Positions 1-10,427 of a stretch of DNA of 64,000 nucleotides are shown here, piece by piece (within the stretch, counting starts at the first letter, position 1; each line of letters starts with the position of its first letter). Under the pieces are notes generated by a model that saw only the letters and a program-made list of their open reading frames with translations, ran no database searches and was not told where the DNA came from. The position numbers and the translations under genes were made by a program. Source of the DNA: an uncultured Clostridia bacterium (lineage in GTDB: Bacteria > Bacillota > Clostridia > TANB77 > CAG-508); NCBI GenBank assembly GCA_947589015.1, contig CANPZF010000008.1, positions 1 to 64,000 on the forward strand, read 5' to 3'.

Positions 1-75
1 TGAAAGAGGCGCAATTTTGTATATTAGAATTTCTTTTTGAATGTAATGAACAAATTGATTTATCAACTAAATATA
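1..75. repeat. Partial copy of the large palindromic element found at 29445-29888 (runs off the window start)
   Basis: tgaaag.ggc.caattttgtatattagaatttctttt.ga.tg.aatgaacaa.ttgattta matches the reverse complement of about 29511-29570. Confidence 0.75.
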
Positions 76-260
76 TATGCCATATGCTGTCGTATTATAG
101 AATAAAAGGTGAGAAGTGCTAAGTTACAAAAATACCGAAGCTTAAATTTGATTATTATTCGGTAAATTTATAATTAAAAAGTAAATTTATTGTTGCAAAA
201 AAATAAAGTAAATGATATAATACAGGCAAATAATAGATAAATTGTTATAAGGAGGAATTT

Positions 261-1766
261 ATGGCAAAAATATTAGAAGATATTTCAAGAACGTTTAACG
301 AATACTTATTATTACCAAATTTAACAGATGAAAGATGTATACCAAGCCAAGTATCATTAAGAACCCCACTCGTAAAATACAAAGAAGGAGAAGAACCTAA
401 ATATTATGCAAATGTTCCAATGGTATCAGCAGTAATGCAATCAGTTTCAGGAGAAGAAATGGGAATTGCACTTGCTCGTGAAGGAGGAGTAGCATTTATA
501 TTTGGTTCACAACCAATAGAATCACAAGCAGAAATGGTAAGGCATGTAAAAAAACATAAAGCAGGATTTGTAGTTAGTGATTCAAATGTAAAATCAGGAA
601 CGCCATTAAGAGAGGTTATAGAATTAGTAAAGCAAACAGGACATTCAACAGTTATAATTACAGATGATGGAACAGCAACAGGAAAATTTATAGGATTAGT
701 AACAGATAAAGATTATAGAGTATCAAGAGATGATTTTGATGCACCAATAGACAATTACATGACACCAAAAGAGAAAGTTATTTGGGCATATGAAGGCTTA
801 AGTTTAGCAGAAGCAAATGATAAAATTTGGGAAAATAAAATTGCATGTTTACCTATTTTAGACAAAGAAGAACACTTAAGATACCTAGTATTCAGAAGAG
901 ATTATGAAGAGAGAAAAAATAATCCAAATTCATTACTAGATGATGAAAAAAGATATGTAGTAGGAGCGGGTGTTAATACAAGAGATTATGAAGAAAGAAT
1001 ACCAGCATTAGTAGACGCAGGCGTTGATTTAATTTGCATAGATTCTTCAGATGGATATTCTGTATGGCAAAAAAATACAATAGCTTTTGTTAGAGAAAAA
1101 TATGGAGATAGCGTAAAAATAGGTGCAGGAAATGTTGTAGATAGAGAAGGTTTTAGATACTTAGCAGAAGCAGGAGCAGACTTTATAAAAATAGGTGTAG
1201 GAGGAGGTTCTATTTGTATCACTCGTGAAACAAAAGGAATCGGACGTGGAAATGCATCAGCTTTAATTGATGTAGCGGAAGCCAGAGATGAGTATTTAAA
1301 AGAAACAGGAATTTATATACCATTATGCATTGACGGAGGAATTGTACATGATTATCATATTACAATAGCATTAGCACTAGGAGCAGATTTTGTAATGATG
1401 GGAAGATATTTTGCTAGATTTGATGAGAGTCCTACAAGAGTTATAAAAAGAGGAAATGGATATGTAAAAGAATATTGGGGCGAAGGCTCTAATAGAGCTA
1501 GAAATTGGCAAAGATATGACATGGGCGGAGATAAAAAGCTTTCTTTTGAAGAAGGAGTAGATTCATATATTCCATATGCTGGAAAATTAAAAGATAATTT
1601 AGCTATAACAGTTGCTAAAATAAAATCTACTATGTGTAACTGTGGAAGTGTGACAATACCAGAATTACATGAGAAAGCAAGATTAACTTTAGTTTCTGAT
1701 ATAAGTATATCAGAAGGAAGTGCACATGATGTTATATTAAAAGAGATAGACAATCAATATAAATAA
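261..1766 (+). CDS. guaB: IMP dehydrogenase
   Basis: Full-length ORF with IMPDH motifs ([23 protein letters not shown]) and SD aaggagg. Confidence 0.95.
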   Translation: MAKILEDISRTFNEYLLLPNLTDERCIPSQVSLRTPLVKYKEGEEPKYYANVPMVSAVMQSVSGEEMGIALAREGGVAFIFGSQPIESQAEMVRHVKKHKAGFVVSDSNVKSGTPLREVIELVKQTGHSTVIITDDGTATGKFIGLVTDKDYRVSRDDFDAPIDNYMTPKEKVIWAYEGLSLAEANDKIWENKIACLPILDKEEHLRYLVFRRDYEERKNNPNSLLDDEKRYVVGAGVNTRDYEERIPALVDAGVDLICIDSSDGYSVWQKNTIAFVREKYGDSVKIGAGNVVDREGFRYLAEAGADFIKIGVGGGSICITRETKGIGRGNASALIDVAEARDEYLKETGIYIPLCIDGGIVHDYHITIALALGADFVMMGRYFARFDESPTRVIKRGNGYVKEYWGEGSNRARNWQRYDMGGDKKLSFEEGVDSYIPYAGKLKDNLAITVAKIKSTMCNCGSVTIPELHEKARLTLVSDISISEGSAHDVILKEIDNQYK

Positions 1767-1797
1767 AAAATCTATACAAAAGAAAGGAGAAAATGTC

Positions 1798-1926
1798 ATG
1801 CAAGCATTTTTTAATTCAGCCATAATTATAGTTTTTGGAATATTTGCGGTATTAACAATAGGCATTATTATTGCAATAGCTTTAAAGAAGGATATAACTA
1901 ACAAAAAAGAAATAAAAAATAATTAA
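1798..1926 (+). CDS. Small single-TM membrane protein (42 aa)
   Basis: ATG after AAAGGAGAAA; MQAFFNSAIIIVFGIFAVLTIGIIIAIALKKDITNKKEIKNN*. Confidence 0.5.
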   Translation: MQAFFNSAIIIVFGIFAVLTIGIIIAIALKKDITNKKEIKNN

Positions 1927-1932
1927 AAACTA

Positions 1933-1984
1933 TTGACAAATTGAGGTTACAGATGTAGACTATAAACAAGTTTACATCTGTAAC
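1933..1984 (+). promoter_or_regulatory. Promoter with two BlaI/MecI-type dyads
   Basis: TTGACA-N17-TAGACT overlapped by TTACAGATGTAG and TTACATCTGTAA; same layout as upstream of blaI at 37904-37954. Confidence 0.65.
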
Positions 1985-2062
1985 TTTTTGCTTGTATTAT
2001 ATAGTTGACAAAATAATATAAAGAGAATAAAATTAACTAAAAAATTAAAAAGTGAGGTTACA

Positions 2063-3043
2063 ATGGATGAATTAGTAGATATAATATTAGCTACATATGA
2101 AACTAATTTAAAATACTTAAAGGAACAGATAGATAGTATATTAAATCAAACATATAAAAATATACATTTAATTATTAGTGATGATAATTCACCAAATAAA
2201 GAAATACAAAAAATACTATCAGAATATAAGCAAAAAGACAGTCGAGTTTCTATATATATACAAGAAAAAAATTTAGGGTATATAAAGAACTTTGGATTTT
2301 TATTAGAACAATCAACAGCAGATTATGTAATGTTTTCTGATCATGATGATATATGGAATCCAAACAAAGTAAGCAAAAGTTTGGAAGTAATGAAACAGAA
2401 AGATGTTGATTTAGTATATTGTAATTCAACACAAATAGATGAAAATGGAAAAATTATACATGAAGATTATTTTAAATATAAAAATGTTCCACTAATAAAT
2501 GGAAAAAGTAAGTTAGCAATGTCTAGATGTGTAGGAATAGGTTGTTCACAGCTGATAACAAAATATGTAAAGGAAAAAATGATACCATTTAAGGCAGAAG
2601 TAATGGCACATGATTGGTTAGCAGCATATATTGCAAATAATGCAAAAGGTATGGCATATATAAAAGAACCATTATTTGCATATAGATTACATAATTCAAA
2701 TGTATTTGGTGGAAGAAATCTTGATCAAAATTTATCAAGATGGAAAGAAAAAAATGGCAATACTTATGAATCATATTTAAATTATAGGAAACAAGATGTA
2801 ATAGATAAAGCATATTTAAATGGTACAAAAATGTGTATGGCATATGCTACAAAAGATGAGGAAAAGAAATATTTACAAAAAATGATACAATATTATAATA
2901 AATTATTAAAATCAAAATATATAAATTTTCATTGGATATCGTATTTTAAATTTTTAGGAGGAAAAAATTTATTAAAAAAAATGATTAAAGAATTTATTAT
3001 ATTTCATTTACCTGCATTAGGTTATATTTATTATAGAAAATAA
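2063..3043 (+). CDS. Family 2 glycosyltransferase
   Basis: GT-A motifs: ILATYETNLKYLKEQIDSILNQTYKNIHLIISDDNS, SDHDDIWNPNK. Confidence 0.9.
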   Translation: MDELVDIILATYETNLKYLKEQIDSILNQTYKNIHLIISDDNSPNKEIQKILSEYKQKDSRVSIYIQEKNLGYIKNFGFLLEQSTADYVMFSDHDDIWNPNKVSKSLEVMKQKDVDLVYCNSTQIDENGKIIHEDYFKYKNVPLINGKSKLAMSRCVGIGCSQLITKYVKEKMIPFKAEVMAHDWLAAYIANNAKGMAYIKEPLFAYRLHNSNVFGGRNLDQNLSRWKEKNGNTYESYLNYRKQDVIDKAYLNGTKMCMAYATKDEEKKYLQKMIQYYNKLLKSKYINFHWISYFKFLGGKNLLKKMIKEFIIFHLPALGYIYYRK

Positions 3044-3183
3044 TAAAATAATCAAATAAGCGTAACTTTTTATTTATAAGATTTTATTATAATAAACATT
3101 ATTTTTTAGAAAGAAAAGGTTGAAAAATAATTACAATTTTTTTCAAACCAAGATTTGTACCTTAGAAAGGAAAGAAATTAAAA

Positions 3184-5775
3184 ATGAGAGTTAAAAAATT
3201 TTTTTCAATAATAATATTAATGTTATTATTATTAAATGTTACTATTCCAATTGCAAAAGCTGATTCTGTTGAAGAGAAACAAGAAATATCAGTTTCATAT
3301 TATACTCATATCCAAGATATAGGCTGGGAAAGAGAATTTGTTCATAAAGATGGAGAAATGTCGGGAACAGTAGGGCAAGCAAAACCAATAGAAGCTATTG
3401 TTATAAAATCAGATGATTTACCTAAAGGAATAACATTAAGATATAGAACTCATGTAAGAGACATAGGATGGCAAGATTGGAAGAAAAATGGAGAAATGGC
3501 AGGAACTACAGGGAGAGCAAAATCAATAGAGGCGATTCAAATACAATTGCAAAATACATCAGAATATATGGTACAATATAGAGCACATGTAAGAGGTATT
3601 GGGTGGCAAGAATGGGTTAGCAATGGAGAAATAGCAGGGACAACAGGAATGGCAAAACCGATAGAAGCAATTCAAATAAGAATAATGAAAAAATATGGTT
3701 CAGTTACATATCAAGCACATGTAAGTGATATTGGATGGATGAATGAAGTATCTGATGGAGAAGTGGCAGGAACAACCGGACAGGCTAAACCGATAGAAGC
3801 ACTATACATAAATGCTAAAAATTTAGAAAATATACCAATACAATATCAAGCACATGTACAAGATATAGGTTGGATGAATTGGGTAAGCAATGGAGAAATG
3901 GCAGGAACAACAGGGAAAGCAAAACCAATGGAAGCAATAAGAATACAATTCAAACAAGCTAATGATAATTATAGTATAATGTATAGAGCACATGTAAGAG
4001 ATATAGGCTGGATGGACTGGGTATATGATGGAGAAATAGCAGGAACAACAGGAAGAGCAAAATCGATAGAAGCTATACAAATAAAAATTGTGCCTAAACC
4101 AGATAAACAAAAAGCAAATTTATATTTAGATACACCAGTAGATAAAACTAATAATGGAACAACTGAACTGGTAAGTGGATGGGTAATGACATCACTTAAA
4201 GGTACTAGAATTGATGTAAAAATAGATAATGTAACAGTAAGTAATATATCAAGTTTAATAAGAGTAGATAGACCAGATGTAATACAAAAAGTTACTGGAT
4301 ATGGTGGAATCGAAAATAATCCAAAACCAGGATTTCAAATAACTGTAGATTTTTCAACATATGCACCAGGAAATCATATATTGGCTGTTCAATTAATTTC
4401 AAAAGAAGCAGAAGTATTAAAAGAAAAAACTGCTAAAATATATGTAGATACAAGAGGCACATATGGTAGTAGTGGATTAGCACATAAAGGAGATGGTAGA
4501 GGCTCACAATTAGAATATTATAAGTTCGGAACGGGACCAAATGTATTATTTGCAACATTTACAGTACATGGATTTGAAGACCAGTGGAATCATGATGGTG
4601 AAGAATTAGTAACTATTGCAAATAATTTCTATGACAGATTAAAAGACGGAACTTATGGTGATGTGGCACAAAAATGGACCATATATATATTCCCAGAAGT
4701 AAATCCAGATGGAAGAAGATATGGATACACAAAAGATGGACCAGGAAGAACAACTTTATTTAGTCAAGCACCTGCAAATAGAGGAATTGATTTAAATAGA
4801 TGTTGGCAAATAAATGGAGTAGCATATACAAGATATACAAGTTCAAGAAATTATAATGGTACAGCAGGTTTCCAAGCATATGAAGCACAAGCATTAAGAG
4901 ACTTTTTATTAAGCAATCAATCTAAAACAGGACAGACAATTTTAATAGATTTACATGGATGGCTTAACCAACTGATAGGAGATAGAGATATATGTATGAA
5001 TTACTATTATCCAAGATTTGGGGGTTCTAATTTAAGTTCTTTAGGAAGCTATGGAACTGGATACTTAGTAAATTGGGCAAGAAGTACATTGCGTTCAAGT
5101 ACTAGAAATGCAAGATCAGCATTAATAGAATTACCAAGTGCAGGAATAAATAGTCATCAAGCTGTAATTAATCAAAACTTGTCTAATAGATATATTGATT
5201 CAACAATAGATATGTTAAGACGAATTTCAGTACCTGCAAACATAAGAACAATGGCTATAAATACTCAACAACCATCTGATGTACTAGAAATAAGCCAAGA
5301 AGAACAATATAATACAACTCTTGCTGGGATAATAAAACAAGATAAACCTCAAAAAGATGAGGTAGAAAAATTAGTATCTCAAAAGTTGAATGATAATGGA
5401 ATATGGATAAGTGAGAATTCAAGAGAAACATTTACAACACTTATAAATTCTTATACAAATCAGGAATATCAAGTTAATGATGAAGGATATTTGGAGATAG
5501 CACATGTAAGTGAAAATAAAAATAATTATGACATTGCAATTGAAACAGCTATAAATTCTGAAAAGCAGTATACTATAGATATGTCAGGAAAATATTATTT
5601 GGTAGACCATATGACGGGATTAATAGAAAGCAACTTATTTGAGGGAATGGATCCATATCAAGTGTATGAATATGTAGAAGCTGAAAATAAAAAGATAATA
5701 CTATTAACGTCAAATAAACAAAATGAGTTGACTGATGATGAGATAATAGAAGGTTTAGTAGATACATTAAATTAA
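3184..5775 (+). CDS. Secreted M14-family carboxypeptidase-like protein with six N-terminal ChW repeats
   Basis: Signal peptide; six repeats of H.x.IGW...GE.aGTtG.akpiEAi; M14-like FATFTVHGFED, PEVNPDGRR, DLHG segments. Confidence 0.85.
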   Translation: MRVKKFFSIIILMLLLLNVTIPIAKADSVEEKQEISVSYYTHIQDIGWEREFVHKDGEMSGTVGQAKPIEAIVIKSDDLPKGITLRYRTHVRDIGWQDWKKNGEMAGTTGRAKSIEAIQIQLQNTSEYMVQYRAHVRGIGWQEWVSNGEIAGTTGMAKPIEAIQIRIMKKYGSVTYQAHVSDIGWMNEVSDGEVAGTTGQAKPIEALYINAKNLENIPIQYQAHVQDIGWMNWVSNGEMAGTTGKAKPMEAIRIQFKQANDNYSIMYRAHVRDIGWMDWVYDGEIAGTTGRAKSIEAIQIKIVPKPDKQKANLYLDTPVDKTNNGTTELVSGWVMTSLKGTRIDVKIDNVTVSNISSLIRVDRPDVIQKVTGYGGIENNPKPGFQITVDFSTYAPGNHILAVQLISKEAEVLKEKTAKIYVDTRGTYGSSGLAHKGDGRGSQLEYYKFGTGPNVLFATFTVHGFEDQWNHDGEELVTIANNFYDRLKDGTYGDVAQKWTIYIFPEVNPDGRRYGYTKDGPGRTTLFSQAPANRGIDLNRCWQINGVAYTRYTSSRNYNGTAGFQAYEAQALRDFLLSNQSKTGQTILIDLHGWLNQLIGDRDICMNYYYPRFGGSNLSSLGSYGTGYLVNWARSTLRSSTRNARSALIELPSAGINSHQAVINQNLSNRYIDSTIDMLRRISVPANIRTMAINTQQPSDVLEISQEEQYNTTLAGIIKQDKPQKDEVEKLVSQKLNDNGIWISENSRETFTTLINSYTNQEYQVNDEGYLEIAHVSENKNNYDIAIETAINSEKQYTIDMSGKYYLVDHMTGLIESNLFEGMDPYQVYEYVEAENKKIILLTSNKQNELTDDEIIEGLVDTLN

Positions 5776-5824
5776 ATTATTTATAAAAAAAAGTCATAAA
5801 TTGTATAACTTTATGGTGAAAAAG

Positions 5825-5858
5825 CAGTAAAGCCAAAGGAAAAAGCTTTACTGTTTTT
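5825..5858 (+). terminator. Rho-independent terminator
   Basis: CAGTAAAGC-N11-GCTTTACTG followed by T-run. Confidence 0.7.
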
Positions 5859-6106
5859 CATGTTTCAAAATCTATAGTATTACAATTGAGTTTTAATGAT
5901 GATTTTGATAATAAGGATATCATTGTTCTATATTACATGAAAAAACTAAATAAAATCCGAAAGTTTTTTCATAATTTTGAAAAAACTATGACTATAATAA
6001 TAAACAGAAAGATATATAGAAATCAAAATAAATGCACATTCAAAACATGAAATTTTATGAAAACAATGTTAAATATTAATAGAATTTTGTGAGGTGATAT
6101 AAAAAA

Positions 6107-6133
6107 GGTCATGAAGTATTGAACTTTATGACC
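6107..6133. repeat. Imperfect palindrome, inverted relative to 6363-6387
   Basis: GGTCATGAAGTATTGAACTTTATGACC; core AAGTATTGAACTTTATG. Confidence 0.7.
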
Positions 6134-6324
6134 TTTTGTTATTTTATCATATATGATTTTATTTTTCAATACAGATTCAAAAAAAATACTAAAAAATTAC
6201 AAAAAATTACAAATAAAAGAATTTATATGAAATTAAAGTCATAAATTTAAATCCCAAAAATCGTAATGAATAATACATATTCTTATTATATTCAAGAAAA
6301 TTAAAAAAATTGTAAATGTGGAAA

Positions 6325-6358
6325 ACAGTAAGGTTTTTGTTTTTAACCTTACTGTCTT
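6325..6358. terminator. Stem-loop terminator
   Basis: ACAGTAAGGTT...AACCTTACTGT-CTTTT. Confidence 0.6.
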
Positions 6359-6362
6359 TTGT

Positions 6363-6387
6363 ACCATAAAGTTCAATACTTTATGGT
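6363..6387. repeat. Imperfect palindrome directly upstream of the tnpB-like gene
   Basis: ACCATAAAGTTCAATACTTTATGGT. Confidence 0.7.
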
Positions 6388-6405
6388 TTAAAGATTGGAG
6401 AAAAA

Positions 6406-7660
6406 ATGTCAGAAACAAAAAAAGGTTCTTATATAAAAACGCATAAAATAAGGCTTTATACAGATTACTTAGAATACTTTAGATTAACGAATCAAGTATT
6501 TAATGAACTGATAATGATTTATTACAAAATAATACTAAAAAATAAGGAACTTATCAAATATCCTCCTAGAAAATGTAGAACAGAAATAGAAAAGATGACA
6601 TTGATTGATAAAAAAACAGGGGAGATACCAGATGAATATTTTGAACCTGATGCACCATCGAGAATAAGAAGAGCTGCAATTATGCAGGCAATAGGGCAAG
6701 CACAGGCATATTTTACAAAATTAGAAAAAGCACAAGCAGAAGAAACAAAGAAAACAAAAATACCAGGAGTCGCAGACAAATTTAATATACCTACTACATT
6801 ATATAAAGAGTTATATAAATATTCAAATAATAGAAAAATTGAAATTAAGTTATATAACGGAAAAGACTGGAAGTGGTATGAGTCAAAACTAAGTAAATGG
6901 GACATATCTGAAAATGCAAATTTGTTATCACCACGAATAGAAATACATGGGAACCTAGTAATGTTATGTATACCAGAAAAGTGCATTATTGAAAATATTA
7001 CGACAATACAAGAAAGGATGAAAGATGAAAACATAAGAATTTGTGGAATTGCATTTTCTGGAAAAAACAATATAGCAACATGTGTTGTGGTAGACAGAAG
7101 AGGAAAATTTGTAAAATCATTATTTGTGCAAGGTGGAAATGAGTATAAATATTTAACTAGTCAAGCTATGAGAAAAATAAAAAGGAATAATCATAAAGCA
7201 AAAAACTCAGAGAAAATTAAAGGCTATAACAAAAAGTATTGGCAGAAGATATCAAGATATAGAAATCATTTTTCACATGTGATTAGTAAAAAAATTGTAG
7301 ATTTTTGTAAAGAAAATCAAGTGCAAATTATAGCATTATCAAGTATTACAAATGATGAAGATTATCTGAAATATGCAAAAAATTTCAATCCAATAACATT
7401 AAGGGAAAGAATAATAAATTATACAAAGCAGAAAGCATTTAACAATAATATACTTACAACTTATGTAAGTATGAAGGATAAATCTAATAAATGCTATAAA
7501 TGTGGAGAGCTTATGGAGAGAAATATAAAGAAAAGAACAAGCAAAAAAATTAAAGAAGATAAAGCAATGTGTAAAAATCGGACATCAAGCAGATTACTTT
7601 TTTAATTGTGCAATGAATGTAGGTTTGAATTGTTTAAAAAAACATGAGGAAAAATTATAA
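6406..7660 (+). CDS. TnpB-family (IS200/IS605 OrfB-like) protein, apparently nuclease-dead; needs +1 shift at CGG 7579
   Basis: Zn-ribbon CYKCGE...C..NGH restored only when C7579 is skipped (...CKNGHQADYFFNCAMNVGLNCLKKHEEKL*); RuvC acidic residues replaced (GIAFSG, IIALSS, ADYFFNCAMN). Confidence 0.75.
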
Positions 7661-7664
7661 AAAA

Positions 7665-7690
7665 CTTATATGGAAAAACTAACATATAAG
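7665..7690 (+). other. Stem-loop immediately 3' of the tnpB-like gene; candidate end of an omegaRNA-like scaffold
   Basis: CTTATATG-N10-CATATAAG. Confidence 0.4.
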
Positions 7691-7838
7691 TAAGTACATA
7701 GACTAGATGTGTGTGTATTTATGTTGAATATCGCAAATTTATACTGAAATGTATAAATGAAGAGAGGAATATTCATTGATTCGATATTGTTTAATTAATG
7801 ATTAACAGTATCAATTAGTAGGAAAGAAGGATAGAAAT

Positions 7839-8468
7839 TTGAAAAATAATAAAGCATATTTTATGTTAAAAAGATTAATAGACATTATTTTATCTTTTAT
7901 TGGTTTATTAGTATTGGTTCCTTTTTTCTTCATATTTGCAATTATAATAAAATGTGAATCAAAAGGACCGATTTTCTTCAAACAAAAAAGAATTGGAAAG
8001 GACAAAAAAGTTTTTAAAATATATAAATTTAGGACGATGAAAAATGATACGCCTAAAGATACACCTACACATATGTTACAAGAAGCTAAAAATTACATAA
8101 CAAAATTTGGTGGATTTATGAGAAAAACCAGTATAGATGAGTTACCACAATTAATCAATATCCTAAAAGGAGATATGTCTATTATAGGCCCAAGACCAGC
8201 ATTATGGAATCAATATGATTTAATTGAAGAAAGAGATAAGTATGGAGCCAATAATATAAGACCTGGATTGACGGGGTGGGCTCAAGTAAATGGAAGAGAT
8301 GAACTACCAATAATAATTAAAGCTAAATATGATGGCGAATACATAGAAAAATTATCACTTTTATTTGATTTGAAAATATTTTTAAAAACTATAAAAAATG
8401 TATTTAAACATGAGGGGATAGTAGAGGGACAACAAACAGAGATAGAAAAAGAAGAAACAATGAAATAG
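7839..8468 (+). CDS. Undecaprenyl-phosphate sugar phosphotransferase (bacterial sugar transferase)
   Basis: KRLIDIILSFIGLLVLVPFF; GPIFFKQKRIGKDKKVFKIYKFRTM; RPGLTGWAQVNGR. Confidence 0.93.
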   Translation: MKNNKAYFMLKRLIDIILSFIGLLVLVPFFFIFAIIIKCESKGPIFFKQKRIGKDKKVFKIYKFRTMKNDTPKDTPTHMLQEAKNYITKFGGFMRKTSIDELPQLINILKGDMSIIGPRPALWNQYDLIEERDKYGANNIRPGLTGWAQVNGRDELPIIIKAKYDGEYIEKLSLLFDLKIFLKTIKNVFKHEGIVEGQQTEIEKEETMK

Positions 8469-8550
8469 TACAATAGTTATATATTAGTTGAAGAAAAGAC
8501 TAAATTCTAGAAAAAATAAAAAATCAAATAAATAAGTGAAGGTAAAAAAT

Positions 8551-9564
8551 ATGGAAGAAAATACTAAAATAATTAATATAAAGGGCAAAAAAATATTATT
8601 TTTTTCGCCATCATTTTTTGGATATGAAAGTAAAATAAAAGAAAAAATGAAAGACATGGGGGCTATTGTAGATTATTATGATGAGCGTTCAATAACAAGT
8701 ACTATTGATAAAGCTTTATTAAAAATATCACCCCAAATATTTTATAGAAAAAGTTATAGATATTATAAAAATATAATTAACCTAAATAAAGAAAAAGATT
8801 ACAATTATATAATTATAATAAAATGTGACATGACACCGAAAAAAATTTTAATAGAATTAAAACGAACCTTTAAAAATGCAAAAGTGTGTTTATATTTATG
8901 GGACTCTATAAAAAATGTACCTAATATAAAGTCAAAATTCAAATATTTTGATATATTACATTCATTTGATTTAGAAGATTGTAGCAATTATGATTTTTTA
9001 AAATTTAGGCCATTATTTTATATAGATCAATTTAAAAAAGAATTAGATGTTGATGAAAAATATAAGTATGATATAAGTTTTCTAGGAACAATACATTCAG
9101 ATAGATACAAAGTCTTAAAGCAAGTTCAAAATATTGCAGATAATAATAATTTAAAATGCTATTGGTTTAAATATTTACAAAGTAAATTTATTTACAAATT
9201 CTATAAATTTACCAAAAAAGAATTTAGAAAAACGAAAGAAGAAGATTTTGATTTTGACAAATTAAGTAGTGAGGATATATCAAATATTGTTGAAAAAACT
9301 AGAATAGTATTAGATATACAACATCCTAAACAAACTGGATTGACTATGCGTACAATAGAAATGATAGGAATGAATAAAAAAATTATCACTACCAATAGTC
9401 AAATAAAACAATATGATTTTTATAATCCAAATAATATATGTGTTATTAATAGAAACGACGTTAACATAGATATAGAATTTTTAAACAAAAAATATGAAAG
9501 GATTCCACAGCAAATTTACAATAAGTATAGTTTAGAGTCTTGGATATATGATATTTTAAATTAA
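8551..9564 (+). CDS. Glycosyltransferase (CgeB/GT1-like)
   Basis: KILFFSPSFFGYE..., RTIEMIGMNKKIITTNSQIKQYDFYNPNNI. Confidence 0.65.
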   Translation: MEENTKIINIKGKKILFFSPSFFGYESKIKEKMKDMGAIVDYYDERSITSTIDKALLKISPQIFYRKSYRYYKNIINLNKEKDYNYIIIIKCDMTPKKILIELKRTFKNAKVCLYLWDSIKNVPNIKSKFKYFDILHSFDLEDCSNYDFLKFRPLFYIDQFKKELDVDEKYKYDISFLGTIHSDRYKVLKQVQNIADNNNLKCYWFKYLQSKFIYKFYKFTKKEFRKTKEEDFDFDKLSSEDISNIVEKTRIVLDIQHPKQTGLTMRTIEMIGMNKKIITTNSQIKQYDFYNPNNICVINRNDVNIDIEFLNKKYERIPQQIYNKYSLESWIYDILN

Positions 9565-9579
9565 TAGGAGATGTTAATT

Positions 9580-10407
9580 ATGAGAATTTTAGTTACGGGA
9601 GCTAATGGATATTTAGGTAGGGGTATAGTAAAGCAATTACTTGACCTTGGAAACGAAGTAATTGCTACAGATTTTAAAGATGATTTAATAGATAAAAGAG
9701 CTCAAATAATATGTGAAAATTTATTTGAAGTAGAAAATCCATATGAATATTTTAAAAAACCAGATGTATTATTGCATTTAGCATGGAGAGATGGATTTGT
9801 CCATAATTCTATAAATCACATTGATGATTTATCTAATCATTATAAATTTATAAAGAAAATGATAGATAGTAAAATAAAGCAAGTATCTGTATTAGGAAGT
9901 ATGCATGAGATAGGATTTTATGAAGGTAGTGTAAATGAATCAACTCCATGCAATCCACAAAGTTTATATGGAATTAGTAAAAATGCATTAAGAATGGCAA
10001 TTGAACTAGAATGTAAAAATAATAATGTAATATTCCAATGGTTGAGAGGATTTTATATAGTAGGAAATACAGAATGTGGCTGTTCGATATTTTCAAAAAT
10101 AGTACAAGCTGTAAAAAGAAAAGAAAAAGAATTTCCTTTTACAATGGGAATTAACCAATTTGACTTTTTAGATTATGATACGTTTTGCAAATATGCTTCA
10201 GATACTATTTCACAAAATGAAATAAATGGAATAATAAATATATGTTCTGGTAGACCAGAACAATTATCAAGTAGAGTTGAAAGATTTATTAAAGAAAATA
10301 ATTATAATATAAAATTAAATTATGGGGCATTTCCAGATAGACCATATGATTCAAAAGCTATATGGGGAGATGACTTTAAAATAAAAATGATAGAAAGAAA
10401 TAAATAA
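9580..10407 (+). CDS. NAD-dependent epimerase/dehydratase
   Basis: MRILVTGANGYLGRGIVKQLL; YGISKNA. Confidence 0.88.
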   Translation: MRILVTGANGYLGRGIVKQLLDLGNEVIATDFKDDLIDKRAQIICENLFEVENPYEYFKKPDVLLHLAWRDGFVHNSINHIDDLSNHYKFIKKMIDSKIKQVSVLGSMHEIGFYEGSVNESTPCNPQSLYGISKNALRMAIELECKNNNVIFQWLRGFYIVGNTECGCSIFSKIVQAVKRKEKEFPFTMGINQFDFLDYDTFCKYASDTISQNEINGIINICSGRPEQLSSRVERFIKENNYNIKLNYGAFPDRPYDSKAIWGDDFKIKMIERNK

Positions 10408-10427
10408 CAATGATAATAGGAGAATAA

